The notes under the pieces are model-generated. The model did not search any database, was not told where the DNA came from, and saw nothing but the letters and a program-made list of their open reading frames with translations. From assembly GCF_003863335.1 (NCBI RefSeq), contig NZ_RRAZ01000006.1, positions 1 through 64,000 of the forward strand: 64,000 nucleotides of DNA, in the 5' to 3' direction. Below are positions 40,516-49,429 of this stretch, piece after piece (within the stretch, counting starts at the first letter, position 1; every line of letters starts with the position of its first letter). The position numbers and the translations under genes were made by a program. The DNA comes from Falsigemmobacter faecalis (GTDB lineage: Bacteria > Pseudomonadota > Alphaproteobacteria > Rhodobacterales > Rhodobacteraceae).

Positions 40516-41013
40516 GGCTCCCCCCTCAGGGCGTCTTCAGATGCCGGGGTAACCCCGGGTTATCGCCCGCCCGTGCCAGAAGGCCGGTGCCGGGCTCAGA
40601 TACCGATGCCTGCGATCGCCGCTGTGCCCCTTCAGGCGGCGCGGATCCCGGGCACTGACGGATACCACCATGCGCGCGGTCCGGTCGCAATGACAGAAAA
40701 TGCGCGGCGGGCAGAGCGTCTCCGCCCGGTCCTGCCCAGGAAAGCGGCTGAGGGCGGCCTCCCTGCACAGACCTCAGCACGAAGCGGGAGGTTCGCCCCC
40801 TCACGCCCCCCCCAGGTCCGATATCCGGTGCGGTGCCCCGGGCTTCAATCTTCCTGCCAGATCACATGTGCCGCGACCTGCGCGGTCTGCGCCGCCGGTA
40901 TGTCCCCTGATGGACAGGCGGGGTTTTGCGTCAGAGAGGCGGCCTTTCGCTTGCACGGCGCAAAGGGCGCGGCCATGTTCGGTGGCACTGCAAAACATGA
41001 GGGGGGAAAGATC
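40516..41013. other. About 500-bp divergent intergenic region
   Basis: No supported gene lies between the divergent amidohydrolase and SDR genes. An inverted repeat CCGGGGT-A-ACCCCGG is at 40544-40558. A frame continuous with the SDR extends back to 40357 but lacks any start with a ribosome site and shows low-complexity content, so it is not called. Confidence 0.45.
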
Positions 41014-41760
41014 ATGAAACTGGAGGTCAGCGGGAAAACCGCTTTGATTACCGGGGCATCGGGTGGCCTTGGCGCACATTTCGCGGAAGTGCTGGCTGCG
41101 GCAGGCGCCAAGGTAACGCTGTCTGCGCGGCGGGCGGACAGGCTTGCGGATGTCACGGCGGCACTTTGTGCAAAGGGTTATGAGGCGGATGCCGTCGATC
41201 TCGATGTCACCGATGAGGCGAGCGTCACGACACTTTTTGCGCAGCGCTCTTTTGATATCGTGATCAACAACGCCGGGATTTCAGGCGAGGGCATGGCCAT
41301 AGACATGCCCGCCGCAGACTTCGATCAGGTGATCAGCACCAATCTTCGCGGCAGTTTTCTGGTGGCACAGGCGGCAGCGCGGGCGCTGAAAGAGGCCGGA
41401 AAACCGGGCTCGATTGTGAATATCGCCTCGATCCTGGGGCTGCGCGTGAGCGGCGGTCTGGTCGCTTATACGGCCTCAAAAGCGGCTGTGGTGCAGATGA
41501 CGAAGGCCATGGGACTTGAGTGGGCGCGCTATGGGATCCGGGTGAACGCGCTTTGCCCCGGCTATATCGAGACGCCGATCAATGCGGAATTTTTCCACAC
41601 CAAGCCCGGCCTGGCCCTGATTTCACGCATCCCACAGCGCCGCCTGGGCCAGGAGAGAGAGCTTGACGGGGCCTTGCTGCTTTTGGCCTCAGAGGCGGGC
41701 AGCTACATCACCGGCACGACCCTTGCGGTGGACGGTGGCCACCTCGTTTCGGGCCTCTGA
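41014..41760 (+). CDS. Short-chain dehydrogenase/reductase
   Basis: This 248-aa classical SDR has the cofactor loop TGASGGLG near the N-terminus, NNAG (NNAGISGEG), the catalytic serine in VNIASILG and the YxxxK pair in YTASKAAV, and ends with the common TLAVDGGHL. It is cytoplasmic and NAD(P)-dependent, and the substrate is unknown. The frame opens far upstream, but the ATG at 41014 has GGGGGGAAAG 4 bases upstream and starts the family N-terminus. It has a terminator just after it, so it is a single-gene unit. Confidence 0.9.
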   Translation: MKLEVSGKTALITGASGGLGAHFAEVLAAAGAKVTLSARRADRLADVTAALCAKGYEADAVDLDVTDEASVTTLFAQRSFDIVINNAGISGEGMAIDMPAADFDQVISTNLRGSFLVAQAAARALKEAGKPGSIVNIASILGLRVSGGLVAYTASKAAVVQMTKAMGLEWARYGIRVNALCPGYIETPINAEFFHTKPGLALISRIPQRRLGQERELDGALLLLASEAGSYITGTTLAVDGGHLVSGL

Positions 41761-41767
41761 AGCGGCC

Positions 41768-41803
41768 ACGGGTGTCAGGGCTTTGCGCTGACGCCCGTCT
41801 TTC
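41768..41803 (+). terminator. Terminator after the SDR gene
   Basis: ACGGGTGTCAG and CTGACGCCCGT pair over 11 bp with one G-T pair (loop GGCTTTGCG) and are followed by CTTTC. It lies 7 bases past the stop. Confidence 0.6.
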
Positions 41804-42884
41804 GGGGCGACGTTCGGTTGCAGATGCCCGGGTGGCGCGGGCTGAGAGCGTGGATCAGCAGGGCTCTGCCAGACGAATCCGGCCAGGCTCTCAGTGATGA
41901 TTGCCTCCGGCCTTCTGTCATTTTTCGCGGGACAGCCGATGTGCAGCGAGGTCCCAGGGAAACCGTTTACGCGATGAATTTCAATCTCACACACGCACGT
42001 CTCTGAGCTTAGGCGGTATGGGCCAGATTGAGACCGCCTGGAAAGGTCATGCCTCAGATATGCACTGCCCGCCACCAGCCGCCGCATCTGACCTCACCAG
42101 AACTAAACCGCGCGAGACCGGCCTTCTGACGTGGCCTGCTTTGGACAGACCAAAGACTGAAGCCATCCGCCCAGGGAGGGCGGTAAGGCAGCAGCGCGCA
42201 TCCTGTACCCCCCTTCAGCAGGATCGATGCCCCCGGTGATCGGGCAGATTGGGCAGCAGAGATCGGCCACGCATGCCCGGCCATGGGTTCAAATGCACTG
42301 ACGTCGCCCGTGGCAGGTCCATCTCCGGAGGGCCTGTGCCACTCACGCCTGCGAGTCGCTCCTGTTTGCGGGCCGGCCACTTACTCATCGCCACGAAACG
42401 GATCCCGGTGCTGCAGACCCGCCGTTTCCAGGACCCATCGTAGCCGGCCCGGTTCGACATGTGATCGCCGCAGGCACCGGCTTCAGGCTTGCTGGAAAGA
42501 GAGCATTGAAAATGACAAATCTTCTGCGTTGCCCCTGCAACGCGCCTGCCATCACAGGATTGCTGCGAACGGCGCAGTGCCAGCCATACCTCCAGCCACC
42601 ATCCACCGATGGGCCCAAAGCGCGCAACGAGGCCTGCAGACACCCGCGCGCCTCGGCCGCCCACCTTGGCGAAACCTGAGCCAATACCATCACCGCAGCC
42701 GGGTCGGGGCGAAGATGACCTGCATCCCACAGCCTGGACAGTGCCTCATGGCCCGAGCCTGCGGCAGACAGGTTGCCGAATTGCAAATTCGCGCAGATCA
42801 TACCTCACCGGATGGTGTGGATCAGGCGGCCGTCAGCTTCATCCTCCGCTTCGGTTTGCGGACCCGGAACCGAGGACGCCCTGG
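41804..42884. other. 1.1-kb gene-poor stretch before the IS remnant
   Basis: No open frame shows a known protein pattern or a ribosome site. Stops occur in all frames within a few hundred bases. It is probably decayed accessory DNA linked to the IS256 remnant that follows. Confidence 0.4.
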
Positions 42885-43880
42885 ATGACCCTCCGCGCAT
42901 TCGTTGAAAAGAGCGCAGAGGCCGGCCTTTTGCGCGAAACCACCGAGCGCCTTATGGCGCTGATGGTGGGCGCAAATACCAATGCCAATACGAAGAGAAA
43001 TCTGCGCAGCCAGCGCAGAGCTAAAGATCCCGCGGGGCGGACGGGCTCTGTGTGCCGCCCTTCCCTGATCCGCGCCGCTCTGTGCAGCAGGCGCTGACAG
43101 AGGTGTTCCGGGGGACGTATACGCATGGATGTCGACGCGTTTCATGGATGTTCCGGCGCAGGGCATGGGTGGCCCCGACATTTTCAAAAGCCATGTCGGC
43201 TGACTGTGCGAAGATCTTGATGAACGGGTTGATGCCTTCCCCGAACGCCCCCATGACGGGGAATGGCTCTGAATGGACGCCAGCGACCTGATGGTGCAGC
43301 AGGCACCAACACTGATGGTCGGCGCGAAAAGCCTGTCATGCCAATCGGCGCATCCGGGGCTGGAGATTTCCGGGCCTTCCTGCGCGGCCTGATCCGGCGC
43401 GAAGCCCGTCATCAGCGCTGCGCAGAAGGGTATTTCGGCCACGATTTCGCGCATGGTTTCAAGCAGCTGGCAGAGATGCTGAAGCCATACTCCGCGCAAC
43501 GCCCTGCCTCATACCGGTCAAGACAGCCGTGGCATTTCGTCGTTGCTGCATCTGCTCGCGACCAGGGCCCTGTGGCCTGTCATGGCTGATCAGATATGGG
43601 GTAAACTTCCTGACCTGCCCGTGCATGTGGATGCGACCGGGGAAGGTATGCGGGCCTTTGTGCCCTTTACGGCCCGGCATCGTGCGACAGTGAACCCGAT
43701 CAAACGGCTGAGCGGCGAAAGCAAGGGCCGCACAGATGTGATCGGGATCTTTCCCACCGAGGCTTTCATTCGGCGCCTCGCTGGCGCGCTCCGGATGAAG
43801 CAGAGAGCCGAATGGAGCTTTCTGCGCGGCAGATACAGAACGCCGGCCCCGATCCGCGGGGATCCCTTGCAGCCTGCCAG
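42885..43880 (+). pseudogene. Decayed IS256-family (Mutator-like) transposase
   Basis: Recognisable pieces of one transposase occur in order but in three different frames. The N-terminal piece is LRAFVEKSAEAGLLRETTE and LMALMVG (from 42885). FPDPRRSVQQALTEVF with YTHG follows (about 43057). TNTDGRREKPVMPIG with DFRAFLRGL comes next (about 43300). The C-terminal piece is NPIKRLSGESKGRTDVIGIF, then WSFLRGRYRT (about 43695-43860). These correspond to the MALEVG, QALTAVIQEAY, NTDGRREVLG and NPIERLNGEIKRRTEVVGIF blocks of intact IS256 transposases. Frameshifts and missing catalytic segments make it non-functional. Terminal inverted repeats could not be identified. Confidence 0.8.
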
Positions 43881-44067
43881 TTGCGCAGAGAGGCTGATCC
43901 GCTCGGACCGCGCCCGCGCCACAGGCCTGTCACACATGACCCCACAATATGCCCTTAACCGTTTCACAGCCCTCGGAACGCCGATCCAAGCGCCCGGGGC
44001 ATGACATCAGAAGGGAAGGCGACCGTCTGGTTAAAACCAAATTATGCAGCAAAGCCGGGCAGAAGCG

Positions 44068-44673
44068 TCACGGCACCAGAAGCTCAATCGCCTCTTCATC
44101 GATCCGCCCTGCCGCCAGCCCCGCTCCCTCCAGCAGATCACCGCGCAGAAGTGCGAACTGGATGCGGCCGGGGCTGAGTTCGATTTCACACTGCGGCTCC
44201 GTCAGCATATGCCATAGCTCCGGCGGAAGCCGCACCCGTCGCCCCTCGGCCCGAAAACGCCACATGCGCCCGTCATCGCTGACGCGGATCACCCCGCCTT
44301 GGGGCAAGGCCGCTTCAAGACACAAAAGCGCCAGGCAGGCCCGCCGGGCCTTCGACCGTGAACAGGGCGCGCCGGGCTGCCAGTCAATGCGGATGCGCCC
44401 ACCCTCAGCCCAGGCGCTGACGAGAGCTGACAACTCCGCCTGCCCCATCAACTGCCCCTCACCGGCAATGCCGAAGGCGAGGCGCAGAAAAAGTGTTCGC
44501 GCATTGGCGCTGCGGATCGAATCGGCAATCAGCTGCAGTTCCGGCGGCAGCGGCGGGGCCATGGTCAGCTGTAAAAGCTCCACCCCATTGCTGATCGCGC
44601 CGAGAGGCGAGATAAGATCATGACAGATCCGCGAGGCGATCATGGCTGTCAGGTCATGGGTCGTCGCGCTCAT
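44068..44673 (-). CDS. chpT: Histidine phosphotransferase ChpT
   Basis: ChpT passes phosphate from the hybrid kinase CckA to the cell-cycle regulator CtrA (and to CpdR) in alphaproteobacteria; in Rhodobacterales the pathway mainly controls motility and gene transfer agent genes. The 201-aa protein has the phosphorylated H18 in SRICHDLISPLGAISNGVEL, a dimerisation helix and a degenerate ATPase-like C-terminal domain (DUF2328). It is divergent from the DUF3553 gene across 29 bp, so promoters overlap. Confidence 0.9.
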   Translation of the reverse strand: MSATTHDLTAMIASRICHDLISPLGAISNGVELLQLTMAPPLPPELQLIADSIRSANARTLFLRLAFGIAGEGQLMGQAELSALVSAWAEGGRIRIDWQPGAPCSRSKARRACLALLCLEAALPQGGVIRVSDDGRMWRFRAEGRRVRLPPELWHMLTEPQCEIELSPGRIQFALLRGDLLEGAGLAAGRIDEEAIELLVP

Positions 44674-44702
44674 CTTACCCTCTGATGTGACGGAGCCCCG
44701 CC

Positions 44703-44885
44703 ATGCGAAGCCTGAATGACATGCTTGAACCCGGCATGCTGGTGAAGAACCCCGCTCAGCCCGACTGGGGGCTGGGGCAGGTACAGTCGAATATCGGCGG
44801 CAAAGTCACCGTGAACTTTGAGAACGCCGGAAAAGTCGTGGTGCAGTCTGAACGTGTGGCCCTTGAACCGGTGTGGAACACCTGA
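44703..44885 (+). CDS. DUF3553 domain protein
   Basis: This 60-aa protein is one DUF3553 domain (LEPGMLVKNPAQPDWGLGQV followed by GGKVTVNFENAGKVVV), a small beta-barrel that is also found as a C-terminal add-on in UvrD-type helicases and may contact DNA or protein. The function of the stand-alone form is unknown. It often sits next to chpT in Rhodobacterales, as here. Confidence 0.85.
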   Translation: MRSLNDMLEPGMLVKNPAQPDWGLGQVQSNIGGKVTVNFENAGKVVVQSERVALEPVWNT

Positions 44886-44949
44886 AGCCAGCATCGCCAT
44901 AAACAGTTAACGGCGCGTAAAGATTTATCCGCCCGTTACGGGACTTTAT

Positions 44950-44977
44950 TTGCAACTTACCCGCTGCGGGTTAAAAC
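44950..44977 (+). promoter_or_regulatory. Candidate olsB promoter with a palindrome in the spacer
   Basis: TTGCAA (44950-44955) and TAAAAC (44972-44977) are 16 bases apart, 46 bases before the olsB ATG. The spacer holds a perfect palindrome ACCCGC-T-GCGGGT (44959-44971), placed between -35 and -10 where a repressor would block RNA polymerase. No Pho box is seen. Confidence 0.45.
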
Positions 44978-45023
44978 CTGTTGACCGGCCCTGCCCGGAC
45001 CGACCCCGAACGTTAAAGGCCTC

Positions 45024-45809
45024 ATGAGCATTTCCGAACCGCAGTTCAGCCTCCGCCTTGCGCGGGACCTCCGCGACCTGCAGGCCGCACAGCGCCTGCG
45101 CTATGAGGTCTTTGTCGAAGAGCTTGGCGGCACCGGCCCGCTGGTGGATCACGAAAACCGGCTTGAGGCCGATGAGTTCGATCCCTTCTTTGACCACCTT
45201 CTGCTGATCGACGCCCGTCGCGATACGGAAGAATTTCCCGGTGTTGTAGGGGTTTATCGCCTCCTCACCGCTGAGAAAGCCGCGCAGATGGGGCGGTATT
45301 ACTCAGAGGGCGAATATGATCTGAGCCCGCTGAAATCCTCGGGCCGCAGGCTGGTTGAGCTCGGCCGCTCCTGCGTGCATCGCGATTACCGGGGCGGCAG
45401 CGCGATGCTGCAGCTTTGGAACGGGCTCGCGGAATATGTGCTGGAGCGCGATATTGAAGTGATGTTCGGAGTGGCCTCCTTCCACGGCACGGATCCGCAG
45501 GGGCTGCAGCAATCGCTGTCCTGGCTGCACCATATGCACCTTGCCCCGCCGGATCTGCGCGTCACGGCACTGCCCGAAGGACGCCAGGATATGAACCTGC
45601 TGCCCCCCGAAGCCCTGGAGCGGCGGGCCGCATTGGCAGAGATGCCACCGCTGATCAAAGCTTACCTGCGGCTTGGTGGCTTTGTCGGGGAGGGGGCCTT
45701 CATCGATCATGCATTCAACACCATTGATATCTGCCTGATCATCGACACCGCCCGCATGTCAGAGCGTCACCGCAGCTTCTACACCCGCAAGCAGGAGCCC
45801 TCAGCTTGA
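45024..45809 (+). CDS. olsB: L-ornithine N(alpha)-acyltransferase OlsB
   Basis: OlsB transfers a 3-hydroxyacyl chain from ACP to the alpha-amino group of ornithine, the first step to phosphate-free ornithine lipids. The 261-aa GNAT-fold protein shows AQRLRYEVFVEELGG, VDHENRLEADEFDPFFDHLL and VELGRSCVHRDYRGGSAML, the family's acyl-binding block, and ends with the DTARMSERHRSFYTRK tail. olsA starts inside its stop codon, so the two make one unit. A candidate promoter with a palindrome lies just upstream. Confidence 0.93.
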   Translation: MSISEPQFSLRLARDLRDLQAAQRLRYEVFVEELGGTGPLVDHENRLEADEFDPFFDHLLLIDARRDTEEFPGVVGVYRLLTAEKAAQMGRYYSEGEYDLSPLKSSGRRLVELGRSCVHRDYRGGSAMLQLWNGLAEYVLERDIEVMFGVASFHGTDPQGLQQSLSWLHHMHLAPPDLRVTALPEGRQDMNLLPPEALERRAALAEMPPLIKAYLRLGGFVGEGAFIDHAFNTIDICLIIDTARMSERHRSFYTRKQEPSA

Positions 45810-46639
45810 GCCCCTTCTGGTTCAGCGAAGAGCCCGAGCCACAGGACCACCCGCTCAGCGCGGCGGACTGGCTGCGGGTGGTGCTGCGCGGGGTGCCGAT
45901 CGTTCTGGTGATCTTTGGCGGGCTGATTCTGCTGTTGTTGCTGCGCGTGATAGAGCGTCCGCTTTTCGGGCTGAAGCGCCCGGTGACGCCCTGGCTCACC
46001 CGCGCGGTCTGCCGCATTACGCTGATGATCTTCGGACTGCGCTACAGCACCCATGGCCGCCCTATGGCCGGGCGGGGGGCCATTGTTGCCAACCATGCGG
46101 GATGGTTCGATATTTTCACCCTGAACGCCGCGCAGCAGATCTATTTTGTCTCCAAAGACGAAGTGGCGGGCTGGCCTGCGATCGGCTGGCTGGCACGCGC
46201 CACGGGGACAGTCTTTATCCGGCGCAAAGGCTCAGATGCCATGGCGCAGAAGAACCTCTTTGAGGCGCGGCTGCGGGCCGGGCACCGGCTGTTGTTCTTC
46301 CCCGAAGGCACCTCGACCGACAGCCTGCGGGTGATCCCGTTCAAGTCGACGCTCTTTGCGGCCTTCTTCACGGAGGGGCTGAAAGATGTGCTCTCCATTC
46401 AGCCGGTCTCGCTGGTTTACCATGCCCCGAAGGGGGAAGAGCCCCGCTTTTACGGCTGGTGGGGAGAGATGGAATTTGGCCCGTCGCTGCTGAAATACCT
46501 TGCCGCTCCGCGCCACGGGCGGGCCGAAGTGATCTTCCACGAGCCGGTGCGCGTGCAGGATTTCGCAGACCGCAAGGCGCTGGCCGCTTACTGCGAAGCG
46601 AAAGTGCGCGAGGGGCTGGCGGCGCGTCAGTCCCCCTGA
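45806..46639 (+). CDS. olsA: O-acyltransferase OlsA (lyso-ornithine lipid acyltransferase)
   Basis: OlsA adds the second fatty acid to lyso-ornithine lipid on the inner membrane; homologues also act on lysophosphatidate. The 277-aa protein has an N-terminal membrane helix (VPIVLVIFGGLILLLLLRVI), the acyltransferase HX4D motif in NHAGWFD, and FPEGTS. Start is TTG at 45806, overlapping the olsB stop (TTGA); no ATG or GTG before the membrane helix gives a better start, so coupled translation from TTG is likely. The 3' end overlaps the convergent rarA by 13 bp. Confidence 0.92.
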   Translation: MSPFWFSEEPEPQDHPLSAADWLRVVLRGVPIVLVIFGGLILLLLLRVIERPLFGLKRPVTPWLTRAVCRITLMIFGLRYSTHGRPMAGRGAIVANHAGWFDIFTLNAAQQIYFVSKDEVAGWPAIGWLARATGTVFIRRKGSDAMAQKNLFEARLRAGHRLLFFPEGTSTDSLRVIPFKSTLFAAFFTEGLKDVLSIQPVSLVYHAPKGEEPRFYGWWGEMEFGPSLLKYLAAPRHGRAEVIFHEPVRVQDFADRKALAAYCEAKVREGLAARQSP

Positions 46640-47934
46640 GTGCGGCGCAGGCGGAGCTTGGAGAAATACTCCAGCCGCTTGTTCAACTCGCGCTCAAAGC
46701 CGCGCTCGGGCGGGTTGTAAAGCACGGGGCGGCGGATGCCGTCGGGGAAGTAGTTCTGCCCCGAAAAGCCGTCCTCGGCGTCGTGGTCGTAGTTATAGCC
46801 CTGCCCGTAGCCCAGATCCTTCATCAGCTTCGTCGGTGCATTCATAATATGGGCAGGCGGCATCAGCGAGCCGGTCTCGCGCGCCAGTTTGCGCGCTGCC
46901 TTATAGGCGACATAGACCCCGTTCGATTTCGGCGCGAGCGCGAGATAGACCAGCGCATTGGCCAGCGCCAGTTCCCCCTCGGGGCTGCCCAGCCGCTCAT
47001 AGGTGTTCCAGGCGTTCAGGCAGATGTCCTGGGCCTGGGGATCGGCCAGGGCGATATCTTCGACCGACATCCGCACGATCCGCCGCGCCAGATAGCGCGG
47101 GTCTTCGCCACCTTCCAGCATCCGCGCGAACCAGTAAAGTGCTGCATCGGGGTCAGAGCCGCGCACGGATTTATGCAGGGCTGAGATAAGGTTATAATGC
47201 TCATCCCCGTTGCGGTCATATTGCGCCGCACGCCGCATCAGCCGCTTGGACAGCGCCGCGCGGTCCATCGGCTGGGTGATCTTCCATGACGCCACCTGCT
47301 CAATCAGATTAAGGAGCGCGCGCCCGTCGCCATCCGCCATCTCCTGCAAAGCGTCCCGCGCCTCGCCGGTCAGCGGCAGTGCCTGGCCCAGCAGCTTCTC
47401 TGCCCGCTGGGTCAGCCGCTCCAGCTCGGCCAGATCAAGCCGCGTCAGCACGATCACGGAAGAGCGCGACAGCAGCGCCTTGTTCAGCTCAAAGGAGGGG
47501 TTCTCGGTCGTGGCCCCCACCAGAACGATGGTGCCGTCTTCCATATGCGGCAGAAAACCGTCCTGCTGGGCTTTGTTGAAGCGGTGGATCTCATCCACAA
47601 AGAGCAACGTTCCGCGCCCTTCTGCATGGCGGTGTTTGGCCGCCTCGAAGATTTTGCGCAGGTCCGGGACCCCGGTGAAAATCGCGCTGATCTGCACGAA
47701 ATGCAGATTGGTCTCCCGCGCGAGCAGCCGCGCGATGGTGGTCTTACCCACCCCCGGCGGGCCCCAGAGAATGAGGTTCGACAATTGCCCCGCCGCCAGC
47801 ATGGCACCGAGAGGGCCGTCCGGGGACAGCGCCTGAACCTGGCCGATGACCTCAGACAGGTTTTGCGGGCGCAGACGGTCGGCCAGCGGGCGCGGCGCGT
47901 CAGGATTGGGGGCGGATTCGAAAAGGTCGCTCAT
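46627..47934 (-). CDS. rarA: Replication-associated recombination protein RarA (MgsA)
   Basis: RarA is a clamp-loader-like AAA+ ATPase that acts at stalled replication forks. The 435-aa protein has Walker A GPPGVGKTT, Walker B FVDEIHRFNKAQQD, sensor 1 VGATTENPSFELN, the arginine finger LLSRSSV, and the C-terminal MgsA domain (YFPDGI, NPPERGFERELNKRL). Its 43-bp distance from the scpB start on its upstream side suggests it follows a separate unit or is the last gene of the argS-scpB block. It is convergent with olsA. Confidence 0.95.
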   Translation of the reverse strand: MSDLFESAPNPDAPRPLADRLRPQNLSEVIGQVQALSPDGPLGAMLAAGQLSNLILWGPPGVGKTTIARLLARETNLHFVQISAIFTGVPDLRKIFEAAKHRHAEGRGTLLFVDEIHRFNKAQQDGFLPHMEDGTIVLVGATTENPSFELNKALLSRSSVIVLTRLDLAELERLTQRAEKLLGQALPLTGEARDALQEMADGDGRALLNLIEQVASWKITQPMDRAALSKRLMRRAAQYDRNGDEHYNLISALHKSVRGSDPDAALYWFARMLEGGEDPRYLARRIVRMSVEDIALADPQAQDICLNAWNTYERLGSPEGELALANALVYLALAPKSNGVYVAYKAARKLARETGSLMPPAHIMNAPTKLMKDLGYGQGYNYDHDAEDGFSGQNYFPDGIRRPVLYNPPERGFERELNKRLEYFSKLRLRRTQGD

Positions 47935-47976
47935 CCCCGCAGGATAGCCCCCCGCGCGGGGCGGGGGAAGCGGGGC

Positions 47977-48636
47977 TTAATCCTCAAAGATCTCATCATC
48001 GCCTTCACCGGCGGGCGAGACGGGCAGATCGTCGTCCTCCTCTTCCTCGCCCTCGGGCAACGGGGTCAGGCCCGGCACCGGGCGCGGATCCAGCAGACCG
48101 GCAGAGCGCAGCTCCGCCAGCCCCGGCAGATCGCGCGGGGATTCGAGCCCGAAATGCGCGAGAAAGGTTTCCGTCACAAGGAAAGTCACCGGACGGCCAG
48201 GCGACATCCGACGGCGGCCAAAGCGCACCCACTCCAGCTCAAAAAGCTGATCGAGCGTGCCGCGCGAGACCGCAACCCCGCGGATCTCTTCGATTTCCGC
48301 CCGCGTCACCGGCTGGTGATAGGCAATGATCGCCAGGGTTTCCGTGGCCGCGCGGGAGAGTTTGCGGGTCTCGACCTGCTCATTCTCCATCAGATGGCCC
48401 AGATCCGGCGCGGTGCGAAAGGCCCAGCCCTCGCCGATGCGGCGGATCTCAACGCCCCGGCCCTGATAGCGGGCGCGCAGATCGTCCAGCGCCGTCCCCG
48501 CATCGCAGCCCGCGGGCAGACGGCGGGAAATCTCGGCCAGGGTCACCGGCTCAAAGGCGGCAAAGAGGATGGCTTCCACCATCCGCTCCTGATCCTGCGG
48601 TGAGGGGCGGCTGAAGCGGGAGGTGGCGTCACTCAC
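47977..48636 (-). CDS. scpB: Chromosome segregation/condensation protein ScpB
   Basis: ScpB is a winged-helix kleisin partner that, with ScpA and SMC, condenses and segregates chromosomes. The 219-aa protein has the conserved AILFAAFEPVTLAEISRRL start, LSRAATETLAIIAYHQPVTR, and IRGVAVSRGTLDQLFELEWV. Its C-terminal tail is very acidic (GEEEEDDDLP and GEGDDEIFED). Start is GTG at 48636, overlapping the scpA stop by 8 bp. Confidence 0.94.
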   Translation of the reverse strand: MSDATSRFSRPSPQDQERMVEAILFAAFEPVTLAEISRRLPAGCDAGTALDDLRARYQGRGVEIRRIGEGWAFRTAPDLGHLMENEQVETRKLSRAATETLAIIAYHQPVTRAEIEEIRGVAVSRGTLDQLFELEWVRFGRRRMSPGRPVTFLVTETFLAHFGLESPRDLPGLAELRSAGLLDPRPVPGLTPLPEGEEEEDDDLPVSPAGEGDDEIFED

Positions 48637-49429
48637 GGGTGCGAACCTTCAGATGCAGGGGGCCGAATGTCTCTGTCTGTCGCAGTTCCACCAGCCCCTG
48701 TTTGGCCATTTCGAGAGAGGCCGCGAAATGCGCAGCCGTGGCCGAGCGGCGGCGGGCCGGATCGGCGCGCCAGTCCTCGGGCAGATATTCCATCAGCGAA
48801 AACCAGTCGCCCTGCCAGCCTAAGACGCCGCGCAGACGCTCAAGGGCCTGTTCCAGCGGATAAAGATTGCTGCGGTCAAAGGCCCAGGGGCGGAATTCAT
48901 CGCGGGTGCGGATGCGGGCATAGGCCTGCATCAGATCCATCAGCGTGCTGGTGACGGTGATGTCGCGCCGCTTCACGATCTGCTCAGGCTCGCCGCGACC
49001 AAAGAAGTCGCGGCCCAGCTGCGGCCGCTCCATCAGTTCGGCCGAGGCCTGCCGCATGGCCGAAAGCCGCTCCAGCTGCCAGGCCAGATGCGCGGCCATA
49101 TCATCCGCACTCGGGCCGTCATCGCCGGGCAATGCGGGCAGCAGCATCCGCGATTTCAGATAGGCCATCCAGGCGGCCATCACCAGATAATCGGCGGCCA
49201 GCTCAATGCGCAGATCGCGGGCGGTGGCCACAAAGGCCAGATATTGCTCGGCCAGCTGCAGCACCGAGATCTTCAGCAGATCGACCTTTTGATTGCGCGA
49301 CAGCGTCAGCAAAAGGTCCAGCGGCCCCTCAAAGCCCGCCACATCCACGATCAGCGCCTCGGCCACGAGGCGCTCAGCCACCGTGCCCTCAGGCTGGCTC
49401 ATGGTTTCAATCTGGATATCTTCGGCCAT
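48629..49429 (-). CDS. scpA: Segregation and condensation protein ScpA (kleisin)
   Basis: ScpA bridges the two SMC heads and recruits ScpB. The 266-aa protein has the kleisin N-terminal block FEGPLDLLLTLSRNQKVDLL, then KISVLQLAEQYL and the membrane-free helix LVMAAWMAYLKSRMLLP, all typical. The C-terminal winged helix lies at about 190-260. The ATG overlaps the nagZ stop by one base (TGATG). Confidence 0.95.
   Translation of the reverse strand: MAEDIQIETMSQPEGTVAERLVAEALIVDVAGFEGPLDLLLTLSRNQKVDLLKISVLQLAEQYLAFVATARDLRIELAADYLVMAAWMAYLKSRMLLPALPGDDGPSADDMAAHLAWQLERLSAMRQASAELMERPQLGRDFFGRGEPEQIVKRRDITVTSTLMDLMQAYARIRTRDEFRPWAFDRSNLYPLEQALERLRGVLGWQGDWFSLMEYLPEDWRADPARRRSATAAHFAASLEMAKQGLVELRQTETFGPLHLKVRTRE

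Noticed and set aside
40357-41013. N-terminal extension of the SDR open frame (about 219 codons)
   Set aside because: The ATG at 41014 has a strong ribosome site and begins at the SDR fold. The extension is low complexity and overlaps the amidohydrolase gene antisense.
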